A stretch of DNA of 64,000 bases from Petaurus breviceps papuanus. Lineage: Eukaryota; Chordata; Mammalia; Diprotodontia; Petauridae. Below, piece by piece: positions 47,242-58,959 of this stretch (position 1 is its first letter; every line of letters begins with the position of its first letter). The position numbers and the translations under genes were made by a program. A model generated the notes under the pieces. The model was given only the letters and a program-made list of their open reading frames with translations, made no database searches and was not told where the DNA came from. Location: the NCBI GenBank assembly GCA_028583685.1, contig JAMXIF010001118.1, positions 1,838,858-1,902,857 on the forward strand, written 5' to 3'.

Positions 47242-50011
47242 TTTTTTTTTTGGTTTTTATTTTTTTAATTTGTTAATTGCTTTATTAACTTTTGATTTAC
47301 ATCATTCATTTCTGCCAGATTTTGAGTTACAAATTTTCTCCCCATTTTTCCCCTAACCACCGCCCCAAAATAGCAGTCCCACAGGATATCCCCTCCTCCA
47401 ATCTGCTCTTTCCTACATTTTCTCCCATACCCCTTTCTACTTTTCCAGTAGGGCATGGTGGATCTCTATGCCCCGGCGCCTGTATATCTTATTTCCCAAT
47501 TAATGTAAAATAGTATTAATAATAGTGTATATATTTAAACATTTGATTTAAAACTTTGAATTTCAGATTTATTCCCTTCCTCCCTTGTCACCCACCTTTA
47601 CTGGGAAGATAAGCAGTTCAGTATAGGTTGTACATGTGTAGCTAATGCAAAACAAAAGACTGACTATATTTCCCTCCTTCCTATCCCACCTCCCACTGGT
47701 TCTATTGTCTACTTTGATCCCGTCCCTTTTCATAAGTGGGTGCTTCCAACTTCCCTTCCCCCTATCCTGCCCTCCCTTCCATCATCCCCCCTCTCATCCC
47801 CTTCCCCCCTACTCTCCTGTAGGATGAGATACCCTATTTGGTGTGTATTTCATTCCCTCCCCAAGTCAAATTCAATGAGAATAAGGTTGAGCAATTCCCT
47901 TTTGCCTTCCTAGTCTTCCCTTCCATTGCAATCATTGTTCCTTGTCTCTTCGATATGGGATAGTTTACTCCATTCTGTCTCCCCATCTCCTCTCATTATA
48001 TTCCTCTGACCTCATAATTTCACCTTTTAAGTATCATCCCTTCCTGTTAAATTGATCCTGTGCTCTTTATCTATGTATACACATGCACATATGTATTCAT
48101 ATGCCCATAGACCCTCACATATAGATATATATATTTCTATTTTCTTCAACTATTTTCATACTGAGAAAAGTTTCATCAGTTACAATTATTGTTTTTCCAT
48201 GTAGTAATATTAATAGTTCAACTTTGATAAGTTCCTTATGATTTTTTTCCCTGTTTACCTTCTCATGCTTCTTGTATCTGAATGTTAAATTTTCTATTCA
48301 ATTCTGGTTTTTTCATCAAGAATTCTTGAAAGTCCTCTATTCCACTGAATGACCACATTTTCCCCTGAAATATGATACTCAGTTTTGCTGGGTAGGTGTT
48401 CTTGGTTTTAACCCCAGCTCCTTTGACCTCTGGAATATCATATTCCAAGCCCTTAGATCCCTCAGTGTGTTCGCTGCCAGATCCTGGGTTATCCTGATTG
48501 TTTTTCCACAATATTGAAATTGTTTCTTCCTGGCTGCTTGTAATATTCTCTCCTTAATCTGGGAATTCAGGAACCTGGCTATAATATTCCTAAGAGTTTT
48601 CTTTTTGGGATCTTTTTCAGGAGGTGGATTCTTTCAACCTCTATTTTGCCCTCTGGTTCTAAAATATCAGGGCAGTTTTCTTTGAGAACTTGCTGGAGGA
48701 TGATTTCTAGGTTCTTACTTTAATCATGGCTTTCAGGTAGTCCAATAATTTTAAAATTACCTCTCCTGTATCTATTTTCCAGGTCAGTGGTTTTTCCCAG
48801 GAGATATTTCACATTGCCTTCTATTCTTTCATTTGTTTGTATCTGTTTAACAGCATCTTGATTTCTCCTAAAGTCATTAGCTTCCATTTGCTCCAATCTA
48901 ATTCTGAAGCAATGATTCTCCTCATTGAGCTTTTGAGATTCTTTTTCTATCTGGCAAATTCAGCTTTTTAAGTCATTCTTCTCCTCATTGCCTTTTTGAG
49001 CCTCTTTTGCCAATTGAGTTAGTCTATTTTTTAAGGTGTATTTTCCTCAGTCAGGCTGATAACTCTCATTTTGTAATTTTCTTGCATTGTTCTCATTTCT
49101 CTTCCCAATTTTTCCTCCACTTCTCTTATCTTCTTCTTAAGGTTCTCTATGTCCTGTAACCAGCTTGTGTTTTCCTTTAAAGCTTTTGGAAGAAGTCAGA
49201 ACTTTTCACTGTCTTCCTCCTGTTCCATGCTTTGCTCCTTTTTGTCCCCAAAATAGCAGTCTAATGTTGGAATCTTTTATCTGCTTGGTTTCCTTTGCGT
49301 GGTCATGTCGCCGCTCAGTCATTTGACCCCTGGGCTTTTTGCCATGGCAGAACTCTGCCACCAGACAGGGGAGCTTTCATCCTAAACACTGGGGTTTTCT
49401 CAGTTGCCAGTGGTATTAGATGGGTGCCCTCTTTCAGGCCTCCACTGCTCTGGCAAGCTGGACACATGCCGCAGGACCTCCACCCTAGACAGCAATCCAG
49501 ATCCTAGCAGGTAAAAGCAAGAATGACTACCCCTCAGACTGGTCACTTGGCCCCCCTACACTCTGTAGGCTAGGAGCTGAAGCTGCCACATGGAGCTAGC
49601 TGGCTGTGCTGGTATCTCAGAGGCTTGTTGCCCCAGGGGCAAAATCTGATGCACTCCCACTTACTGGGTTCCAAAGTCCAGACTGCACTGACCTCTCACT
49701 TTTGTCTTTCACATCTATGTGTTCATAATTCTGGAAATGGCTACAGCTGCTGGTGATCTGGAGTCCCTCCAGCCAGAGGCTGGTCAGACCTGCCCTGGGG
49801 CTAAATCCTCTGGCTCACATGTGGCTGGGCTTAGCCAATTCCTGCCGGCCTGCCAGGCTGTCCTCAGTGGGAGGTTAGCTTCTCTGTGTCATTTTGTGGG
49901 TTCTGCAGCTCCAAAGTTTGTTCAGAGTCCCTTTCTTACATTGATTGGGGAAGGTGGAAGCAGGAGCCGCTCAGAGGTCCTGGCTTCTACTCTGCCATCT
50001 TGACTCCCTTT
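47242..50011 (-). mobile_element. HAL1-like (half-LINE-1) element, copy 2, 2.8 kb with TSD
   Basis: This is the reverse-orientation relative of copy 1. Its 5' end on the minus strand is gggagtcaagatggcagagt, near 50008. The GC-rich leader spans about 49300-50000. An ORF1-like region spans about 48270-49310, and the 3' region ends in an A tail seen here as the T run at 47242-47251. The duplication tttaactttc at 47232-47241 and 50012-50021 flanks it. As in copy 1 there is no ORF2. The two copies can be aligned by eye along their full length, so both derive from the same family. Confidence 0.9.
48263..49310 (-). pseudogene. L1 ORF1p-like coding remnant of HAL1 copy 2
   Basis: On the minus strand a start near 49307 (MTTQRKPSR) is followed by a coiled-coil-type region. 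Then come core residues equivalent to FKIIGLPESHD, and the C-terminal block with TYPAKLSIIFQGKMWSFSG and FQEFLMKKPELNRKFNIQIQEA (48511-48263). Stops and frame changes break it, so it encodes no full protein. Confidence 0.8.
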
Positions 50012-50089
50012 TTTAACTTTCAATCTTTCCTTATCAAATGAGCATTTTTTTTTATTGGTTACTGACAAACACAATTATATTTCTTCCAT

Positions 50090-50830
50090 CCTTAAAAAAA
50101 GACAAAACAAAATTCACTCGATGTGACCATCCTCATTAATCACTGCCTTTTTGTTTCCTTTTCATTGCTAAACTCCATAAGAAAGTCATCTACATTACCT
50201 TACTCAACATCCTTTCTTTTTGTTGCAATATGGCTTTCAATTTCATCATTTGACTGGAACTACTCACTCCAAAATTACTAGTGCCAATTCTAATAGCCTA
50301 TTCTCTTTCCTCATCTTTCTTAAACTTCCAGATAGCCTTTGAGGTTATTAATAATGCTTCTTCCTTGGTACTCTCTTTTTTTTTTTAGATACTGCCCTCC
50401 TGGTTCTTTTCCTACCTGTCTGATCTCTCTTTCTCAGCATCCTTGGATGGATCTTCAAAGAGCTTACATCCATATTTGGTTGTTCCCCAAAGTTTTGTGT
50501 GTGGGCACCTTTTCTTTCACTCTACAAGTTCACTTTGTAAACCAGCTCCTATGTGTTCAATTATCCTATTTAAGTTTATGATTACTATAGCTTTGCCTGT
50601 TTCCTCACACATAACCAGCTACCTTTTAGACACCTTAAATTGGATGTCTTATTGGCATCTCAAACTCAACCTGTCTCAAGCAGAACTCAGTATTTTCTTC
50701 CAATCACTCCCCTCCTTTCAAATATCTTTCTTTCAAAGGTGCTCCCACAATCCCAGTAAACCTGGACTGCAACCTCAGTGTCATAGTCAATTCTTCTGGC
50801 ATATAGAAAATTTGTGTTGAATTTAATTGG
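50090..50830 (+). repeat. L2 LINE fragment with reverse transcriptase remnant
   Basis: Sense-strand translation gives the L2 reverse transcriptase order. It includes SSWFFSYLSDLSFS-like residues near 50400, then DGSSKS, VPQSFVCG, and TLNWMSYWHLKLNLSQAEL (about 50640-50690), matching the L2 pattern of NWMSSRHLKLN. The YADD catalytic motif region is not preserved. Frameshifts make it nonfunctional. Confidence 0.8.
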
Positions 50831-51679
50831 TCCTTGGAAGGAAGATACAGTTCATGAACATGCCATAATCTAAAGAGTCTGAGTTTAATCAAAACCAACA
50901 AAAGTAAAATGTTGCTGGAAAAACCCTGGCTACTTCATTATCATCTCCTTGCAACAGTGGAATGCAGTGGATATCCAGGTATCTTATGATTGTGGAGCCT
51001 AGTATCTTTTCACCTAGAAATGCTTTTCATGGTTATAGCTAAATATTAGAATAAAGCAGGCTTCTTTCTGGTAAGAAGTAGAGTGAAAGGCCCAGGCTTA
51101 GGACCATCATTGGAAAGTGGGGAAGTTCTAGCTGGACTGTGGCTAAGGGGAACTTAGGACAATGGATTCAACTTTGAGGGCCCAGAAATATGTGTGGCAC
51201 ATCTTCTTGCTTGTGTGTCTCCTACACCTCTCCAAGTCTACCATGAAGCTGACTACCCAAACCTATTACCAGATGCTGCTTCATTAGGCCAAGTACCTTA
51301 AGTTTATCATCTGTGGTCTCCTGATAACTAAAAGGTAGAAATACTCTAAGTCTCTGAAGGACTTGGGTCCACATTTCACCCTCCTTTGGACTGTTCTCCC
51401 CTCTTCCATGGTGTACTGGTCTTGGCACCAGTCCCCATGTTGGAGGTGATTCTCATATCACTTCATAGTCAAAGATAATATCCATGTGATCACTTATCAC
51501 TACCAAATTAATGAGAAGATGTAATCTGAATCAGCATATATCAGGTGAAAATTGTATAAGTTACTGCCTTTGGAAGCAGAGGCAAGTAGTGTTATTATTA
51601 TTATGTTTTTACAGATGTGAAAATAAGACTCTAAGTATCAGGCTGGGAAACTGAATATGGCACTAGATCAGAAGTTAGA

Positions 51680-51890
51680 AGACATGACTTTGAATCTCCA
51701 CTCTGAGACTTTTTCTAGGCCCCAATTTCCTCCTCTGGAAAATGAAAGGGTGACACTCTGTGGCTCTGAAATTATTTTGCAATTCTAAACTTACGAGCCA
51801 AAGTGACTTGCCCATGGTTTCAAAGCTAGGGATTTGAACCAGGGTCTTCTGATTCCAAGGGTTCTTTCTGAAGTTCCACACTACTTTTAG
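51680..51890. repeat. MIR-like fragments
   Basis: A sense piece (ggccccaatttcctcctctg, gaaaatgaaaggg) is followed by an antisense piece (agtgacttgcccatggtttc, gggatttgaaccagggtctt). Confidence 0.55.
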
Positions 51891-52206
51891 GTCTATTTGG
51901 TCTCTTTTAATCTTAGCATAAGCGTGAGGGGATTGATAAAATCAATCAACTTACCCAACCACATTTGAAGTGACTAATAAGTTATTTGATTAATCAATCA
52001 TGGGCTTTAAAGTGTGGAAAAACTCCTTTGAACCAGAATGACATTGCAGACAGTATTTGGATAAGCCAATGAAACTTATTCATTCCTGAGAAGTTGTATA
52101 TAAATAAATTAATCAAGAACTATAAAACTTCTAGAAATTAAAGTGGGTATGGAAATCCAGCAGAATCCTTGAGAAGGAACTGTTAGGGGCAAGAAAGGAA
52201 GAGAGG

Positions 52207-52696
52207 GCTTTTTGTATGACATCTTAGCTTGGAGGCAGCAGCAGCAGGAGTACTTGAAGCCTCACCATGCCTCTCAAGGATGATAAGAAGAAGAAAGATG
52301 CCAGCAAGTCGGCCAAGAAGGACAAAGATCCCATAAACAAGTCTGGGGGCAAGGCTAAGAAGAAGTGGTCCAAGAGAAAATTTCGAGACAAGCTCAACAA
52401 TCTGGTTCTATTTTACAAAGCAACATACAACAAACTCTGCAAGGAGGTCCCTAACTATAAAATTATCACCCCTGCAGTAGTCTCAGAGAGACTGAAGATC
52501 CAGGGTTCTCTGGCCCAAGCAGCTCTCCAGGAACTCCTTAGTAAAGGTCTGATTAAGCTGTTTTCCAAACACAGAGCACAAGTGATATATACCAGGAACA
52601 CAAAGGGTGGAGATGCTCTATCTGCTGAAGATGCATGAAATGGTTCAACATTTCTGTGTAGATTTTAAAAAATACATTTATTGGACTAAGAAAAAA
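52207..52696 (+). pseudogene. RPS25: RPS25 processed retrocopy (full-length mRNA copy with TSD)
   Basis: The segment is an intronless copy of the ribosomal protein S25 mRNA, antisense to dystrophin in intron 9. It starts with ctttttgtatgacatctta, resembling the RPS25 5' UTR with its terminal pyrimidine tract. It contains the coding frame 52267-52638, a short 3' UTR with aatacatttattgg, and an A-rich end. The flanking repeats agaaaggaagagagg (52192-52206) and agaaaggaggagagg (52697-52711) differ at one base and mark an L1-type target-site duplication. No upstream promoter is evident. Confidence 0.95.
52267..52638 (+). CDS. Open frame of the RPS25 retrocopy (123 aa)
   Basis: The frame is uninterrupted from ATG to TGA and encodes 123 residues, against 125 in human RPS25. 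The eS25 fold region is intact in outline: basic N-terminus [18 protein letters not shown], then [53 protein letters not shown] and [12 protein letters not shown]. Against recalled human RPS25 it has about 13 substitutions and two single-residue deletions (one Lys in the KKKK run, one Gly near the end). Several changes (Arg to Gln twice) look like CpG decay. Real RPS25 is nearly invariant in mammals, so this is most likely a decaying copy that has not yet met a stop. A working retrogene cannot be excluded. Confidence 0.6.
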   Translation: MPLKDDKKKKDASKSAKKDKDPINKSGGKAKKKWSKRKFRDKLNNLVLFYKATYNKLCKEVPNYKIITPAVVSERLKIQGSLAQAALQELLSKGLIKLFSKHRAQVIYTRNTKGGDALSAEDA

Positions 52697-52783
52697 AGAA
52701 AGGAGGAGAGGAAGAGATTCCTCATCTTTAGCCTTGGATTTCCTTCCTTACCTCCTTTGGCCTAGGATTAGATTAGAAGTACA

Positions 52784-52951
52784 GCTGAGGGGTGGCTACA
52801 TGGTGCAGTGAATAGAGCACCAGACATCAAGTCAGGAGGACCTAAGTTCAAATCTGACCCCAGATACTTAACACTTAATAGCTGTGTGACCTTGGGCAAG
52901 TCACTTAACCCAGTTGCCATGCCTTCCTCCCTCCAAAAAGTAAGAAAAAAG
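52784..52951 (+). repeat. Marsupial tRNA-derived SINE (short form) with TSD
   Basis: Head ggggtggctacatggtgcag, gagcaccagacatcaagtca, aagttcaaatctgacccc, and ctgtgtgaccttgggcaagt, with an A-rich tail. The repeat agaagtaca flanks it at 52775-52783 and 52952-52960. Confidence 0.92.
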
Positions 52952-55197
52952 AGAAGTACATCTGAAATTAGGAGTAGAAATACAATTATATAAACTCATT
53001 TTCCATTTTGATTCAATCATTATTTTCAAAAGGTAATTATTAATGTGAACTTGAGCATGGATACTCTAATTCATTATAATTCAACTAGATTCTGCCATAG
53101 TGAACTTCTGAAATTCATGAGATTTTCATGGTTGAACACACACATTTTTGAATTATATTATTTTATATTTTTCAGGTTTATTCAACATAATAAAAAGTGG
53201 TTTTTTTTTAAACTTCCAGGAAGCATTTACTGAATATGGAATAAAAAAATCATTTATACCTATACACATTATGCAACTTTTTCTGTTGTCTCATACCCTG
53301 CAAACTATATGCCCTAGTTTTTAATTTCATGGATTTTCCTTGAAAGAAAAGTCGGTTATTTGCTTAGTTCTTGGGGAAAATGATTTCATACAGATATGGA
53401 GAAAAGGAGGTCTCAGGAAAATAATCTATAATTTTCATTTGCTCAGATAATTTCAAAGGATCTATACATTCTGTACTGTTCAACTGAACTAAATAATAAT
53501 TCATGAACATATTTTTTTGAGTAAAGAATTACAAAAAAAAATGCATGTGGTCAAAGTGCCTGGCAGACATAGAAAAATTCCCTAAATATATCATAAATAA
53601 ATTATAAACAAGACAGTCATACAACTTCTGGGAAGGCAAAAATCAGTGACTGATGATGGCATGTTCTATTCCATAAAGTAAACTGTGAATTAAAACATAA
53701 TGTCAATTCTATTTTCAAACAGACAAATCTCTGAGAACTACACTGAACATACTTTCCATCCTTCTATGAAGTTTTGTCTTGAACTCAACTCACTAAAAAA
53801 TATTTTGACAATATAGAAGGGGAAACAAAATATCTTCATCTGCAGCTCTGTATTTACTAAAATCATTGACAGAAAACAAGTTTATCTTTACATAAAGCTC
53901 ATTATTGCATAAATTTAGAATTCCTACTGGCCAAATCATGCTCCCTAAAACTATGTATCCTTTGAAAAAAAGTCTTTTATAACATAGACAACATCATATT
54001 AGGAAAATGGTAAGGAACATATTCTCCTACAAGTAGGTATATGGCTTTAGTCTTCTTCATAAAAGAAATAGCCCCAGAACCTTAACTTTACTAATATTCC
54101 TGTATGCCAAGGACTACAGAAAGATAAAAAGTATTATCAAATACAGACCTTGCTAATGTGGAAAATGATGATATGTATAATGCGGAATTCAGGTGGAGGC
54201 AGTACAGAAATGAAATGCAACAAAATTATACCTATGATCAATGGGGATTACTCTGAAATAATGGAGGCAGGGGTTAATCAGAATATTCATTTAGCTAGTG
54301 ATATAAAATTAAAACACTAGGCCTAAGCAGAAATTTTAGGAAAGTACTCCCTTTCTATGTTCATTTTTAAAATCTCCTGTGTTCTAGTGATGTTCTGCTA
54401 TAAATGAGTAATTTGACTTTAGGGAAGTTACTTCACTCTAAGGCTTCATTCCCGCTCCCCACACACATACACCCCAAATCTAAAGGGAAGACATTAGACT
54501 AGCTGAATTAGACTCCATTGGACACTAAAATGCTATTATGTGGCAATTTTTTCATATTATTTTCTCTTCTTCATTCTCAGTCTAATCTGTGACTAAGAAG
54601 CACAAAGTTCATGATTTAAGGAAAGCAGAAAATTAGCAAAAAATAGTCATTCTGAATTAACAATATTTTTTTCCACTGTTCTTTGGGAATCTACTCATAG
54701 CCAGTGGATGAAAGTGAGTGAATTCTCAGTATTTTCTGTTGAAAGATGATGATCATAAAAACATTTTTAAATTTTGCTTTGCGACATAAATAATATTTTA
54801 TATTTATAAATAATATTTTATGAGCGAGGCTTGTAATGATTATGCATTATCCTATCATAATTATTTGGTACAAAGAAAACTTCTGGGATTTTTGCCCAGA
54901 TAATTTGACTCATTTTTTCCCTAGGTTTCCTATATATAATCAGTAACTAGAGATTCTTCCTTTATAATGTCTCTAAGATATACTTCTTTTACTCCATGCC
55001 AATTATCACCATCCTAGTCAGATTTTCACGTATTCATTCTTGAACTTTTGTAATCAACACTGAGGTGACCTCCCTATCTCCAGTCTTTAGAATTGCAGGT
55101 TCAAGTAATCAGGGCTTGAAGGGACCTTAGATCTAGATCATCTAGTCTCAGTCTCACATTTTAAAGATGAAGAAAACTGAGTTTCAGAAGGATGATG

Positions 55198-55413
55198 CTG
55201 GGCGGCTAAGTGGTGCAGTTAGTAAAGCACCAGCCCCAGAGTCAGGAGGACCAGAGTTCAGTTCCAGCCTCAGACATTTAACACCCCCCCCCCACACACA
55301 CACACACATGCAAAAAAAAAAAAAACAAAAAAACTAGCCATGTAACCTTGGGCAAGTTACTTAACCCCAATTGCCCTCCAAAAGGCAAAGAAAATAAGAA
55401 TAAAAAATAAAAA
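55198..55413 (+). repeat. Marsupial tRNA-derived SINE with an internal microsatellite
   Basis: The SINE head (gggcggctaagtggtgcagt) and body are split by a C run, (CA)n and A run at about 55283-55333. The usual tail (gtaaccttgggcaagttact) then resumes. The duplication aaggatgatg at 55188-55197 and 55414-55423 flanks it. It landed in a MIR-like copy (55080-55190 plus 55424-55450). Confidence 0.9.
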
Positions 55414-56339
55414 AAGGATGATGTGCCTAGCCATCCATGTTTAGCCAGGTATAAAACAGTTTTATAATATAAATAGAATAGAATCTTTCAAACTCTAAAT
55501 TTTACACTCTTTATTCTGATCAATTACAATGCTATACAAATCAAAGTTACATATGTTTATAGGTAGAATTTAAATGAATCAATGTCAAAAAAAGAAACTG
55601 AATAACCCATAGAGGAATTTTCAAATACAGAAATACTAGTAATAGATGGATATGCAAGTTATGTCTATCAAAGTCAAAGAAACATTATTCTAAAATAAAA
55701 TAAAACATTTACAAAATAGAAAAATAGTCCCACCAAATTTCTTCTATGAGACAAATACAGTTACTGACACCTATAGCAGGAGAACAAAAAATAAAAGAAA
55801 GTCATAGACCAATAACTGTAATATATATTATCACAAATATTATTAAAATATTAGTAGTATATATACTATGACCAAGTTGGATTTATATCAAGAATAGAAG
55901 ACTAATTGAATATTAAAAAAACTGGAAATATTAACAGACCATCTTAATGACAAAACTAAATGTCCAATGATTTTATGAATGGTTTGAGAAATGCCTTTAA
56001 CAATACTCAATGTTAGAAATTAAATATATATGTGTGTGTATATATGTATATATATGAATAAATTGAAATTCCCTTAATGTTGAAAACAATATTAATCTAA
56101 AACCATGAGTTAGCATTATCAGTAATGGAGAAATCAAAGGCTTTTACAATAAGATTAGGGGTAAAACAAAGGTGCCCATTGTTATTATTATTTTACATAG
56201 TTCTTGAATGCTAGGTATAACAATAAGAAAGTAAATTAAATAAGTATAGGCAAAAAGGAAATACATTTATTACTTTTTGCATGTAACATTATGATTTCCT
56301 CTGAGAATCCTAGAGAAGCAACTAAAATTAAGTGAAACA

Positions 56340-56790
56340 ATAATGTGAAAGGTAGAAGGAAACAGACTGCATTTCCCTGCCTCTCTGCATAAGGGAGGGC
56401 CCTTTCCACAAAATCTGCCTTTCTGTATATTTCCATCAAGTCAAAAGAACCTAGCTTGTGAAAATAAATGTCATTTCCAAACCATTCTGATTTTACTTTG
56501 GCTATTTTTCTCATCATTCCCCTTCCAGTTTTAACTCTGTCTCTGAGACCCTGGATTATAATAGCTAAGCTTTTGCCATATTTTGCCTGGAATCTGACAT
56601 ACACACCACTTCCTGGCATTTGTAAGCAAGCCATTGTATCCTTGTGTAATCCACTTTTCTTTTTCTCCTTTATTATGTTTTAATTAGAATTTAAATTTCT
56701 TGAGAGCAGTGACTATCATGCTTACTTGCATTTGTCTCTCTAATGATTAGCACATTGCAAACACTACATAAATTAAGTTCAGACCAATAC
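56340..56790 (+). repeat. L2-type LINE 3' end inside the L1 region
   Basis: The block reads ttccctgcctctctgcataa, ccacttcctggcatttgtaa, then gaatttaaatttcttgagag and cagtgactatcatgcttac, a sense L2-type tail. A minus-strand 132-codon frame here is a shadow without family resemblance. Confidence 0.5.
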
Positions 56791-57634
56791 CTTACACTAA
56801 ATATCACAATAACCTCCAAAAGAGTAAAGGTCATATCATCAACAAATTAAAGGAAAAGAGGAGACAGTTTTCATAATTAAAGAGCAGAAAAGGGAAAGAG
56901 GTTCACCGGAAAAAAAATCGATAGGTTTTATGTCATGTAAGTCAAAGATTCTGCACAAACATAATAAATGCAGTTACAATCAAAAGGAAAAATGTAAAAA
57001 GAAAAATCTTTGTAGGAAATTTATCTTAGAGGGTATGATATCTAAGATACAGAAGGAATTGACACAAATGAAGATCAAGAGCCATTCCCTAATGGGCAAA
57101 TTGTCAAAGCCTGTTAACATGTAATTTTCAAAAGAAAGGAAAACAATAAAAAACTATTTAAAATACTCCAAATTACTAATAATAGGAAAAATGAAAATTA
57201 AAATACATGTAAGGTTTCTAACTCACACTCATCAGATAGGTAAAGATGACAAAAGTAGAGAATGGCAATTATTGAAGGGTATGTAGGAGGAAAGGAAAAC
57301 AAATGCATTGTTGGTGAAGATCTAACTTGGTCCAACCATTCTGGAAAGCAACTTAGTGTTGTATCAAAAAAAAAATCTTTAATTGTGCATGTCTTTATTT
57401 GAATGAAACCCTTATCAGGCATACATACACAGAAGACCAAATAGAAAAAAGAAAAATGACCTGTATTTGCACATCTATTTGTAGCAGTATTTTTTATTTA
57501 AAACAGGAAAAACAGTGAATACTTTTTAAATGATAAATGACTAGCTGAACAAATGATGGTATATACAAATACATACATATTTGTGCATATATAATGGGAT
57601 ATTATTTTGCTGTAAGAAATTATAATAAGATGCC

Positions 57635-57963
57635 ACATCCACCCCCAAACTGGATTAGGGAAAGGCTATGTTGACAGTGGCTTCCTGGTCACCTGAGGAC
57701 ATAAAGGGTTCTACCCAAGGGAGATCAATGTCCTTTTGATTTGATGGCTACTTGAAAAGCACATGAGTTAATATGGCCTGTTGGAATGATTAGACAAGGG
57801 TTTGTTTATGTGTAGAAACTAGGTGCCACTATATACTTATTGCATATCTTTGCTAGGTTGAACTAAGAACATCTCTTGTTTTTTAAGTATTCAGTGCCTC
57901 ATTCTACATGCCATATTTTATCCCAACATTAAACCTGAACTAATAGAACAAACAGCTAGTGAA
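57635..57963. repeat. 329-bp insertion in the L1 fragment, flanked by an 8-bp repeat
   Basis: The L1 sequence before 57634 and after 57964 reads as continuous if this block is removed. The direct repeat aagatgcc at 57627-57634 and 57964-57971 looks like a target-site duplication. The inserted sequence (acatccacccccaaactgg at the left, gaacaaacagctagtgaa at the right) has no inverted ends, A tail or coding frame that I can see. Family unknown. Confidence 0.55.
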
Positions 57964-58189
57964 AAGATGCCCCTAAAATGATGGACTCAGAAAAACTTGT
58001 GAAGACATGTATGAATTAATAAACAGTCAAGTGAGTAGAAGGAGGAAAAAATATATTTGATCATTATTGCATTGTAAAGAAAGGCAACTTTGGAAGACAT
58101 TAATATTCATATAAATGCAATAGTCAACCACAACTCCAAAAGAGTGAAAATTAAACAAAGTAACTCCTGATTAAAGAAGTGAAAGACAG

Positions 58190-58347
58190 GGGTGGCTAGA
58201 TGGTTCAGTGAATACAGCACTGGTCCTAGAGTTAGGAGGACCTGAGTTCGGATCCAGTCTCTGATACTCAACACAAAAACTATCCATGTGACACTGGGCA
58301 AGTCACTTAATCCCAATTGCCATAAAAAAAAAAGCAAAAAAAAAAAC
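58190..58347 (+). repeat. Marsupial tRNA-derived SINE (short form) with TSD
   Basis: Head gggtggctagatggttcagt, gagttcggatccagtctctg, gtgacactgggcaagtcact, and an A tail. The flanks aagtgaaagacag (58177-58189) and aagtcaaagacag (58348-58360) differ by one base. Confidence 0.92.
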
Positions 58348-58710
58348 AAGTCAAAGACAGAAGGAGGGGAAATTTCAGACATGGTCAATAGCTTTGTTTT
58401 ACTTAGTTATACTTATTTGTTACAATAGTGGGCTTCTATTTGGGGGGCAGTTAAAGGTTGGGCAGATATCAAGGTGTGGCAAAAAGGTCGAGGAAATAAG
58501 AAGAAATACATAGGAGAAAAGTGAAGGAAGCTTAGAAGTGGATACATACAAATAAGGCAATTTTGTTATTATCATCTTAAAATTAATATATACTTTTATG
58601 TAATAGAAGCCCATGTTTAATATATGTTATTTTTGTATCAAAACATTCATGTTTGTTGGTGTTAGTTCTAAGAAAAAAAGAATATTTTCTTTGTAAAATA
58701 AATTAAAAGT

Positions 58711-58870
58711 GGGCAACTATGTGGTCCTGTGAATAGAGCACTGGTCCTGCAGTTAGGAGGACTTGAGTTCAAATTCGGCATCAGATACTTGACACACTAA
58801 CTGAGATCTTGGGCAAGTCACTTCACCCCAATTGTGTTGCTTTCCCCCCCCTCAAAAAAATGAAATTTGA
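58711..58870 (+). repeat. Marsupial tRNA-derived SINE (short form)
   Basis: The copy has tgggcaactatgtggtcctg, gagcactggtcctgcagtta, gagttcaaattcggcatcag and cttgggcaagtcacttcacc, ending in an A-rich tail. Confidence 0.88.
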
Positions 58871-58959
58871 AGTAACCTAAAAGAAAAAAGAAAAACAATA
58901 TGCCTGTATATATGATATTCAAATCAATTCAACAAATACTGATCTACTCTTTTTGAGTC

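Larger units (their letters stand above)
55540..58150 (+). repeat. Old L1 LINE fragment (ORF2 part and 3' region)
   Basis: Translated pieces recall L1 ORF2. Near 56130-56280 come residues equivalent to KGFTIRLGVKQ and CPLLLLFYIVLE, the stretch just before the reverse transcriptase active site, followed by a LLFAC-like piece where the ADD motif belongs. After a break, the 3' part resembles L1 ends: ccaaccattctggaaagcaa, caacttagtg, a gggatattattttgctgtaa segment, then aacttgtgaagacatgtat. It is interrupted by two insertions, listed next. It is dead, with many stops. Confidence 0.75.

Noticed and set aside
56236-56634. 132-codon minus-strand open frame
   Set aside because: It is antisense to L1 and L2 remnants and has no protein family features.
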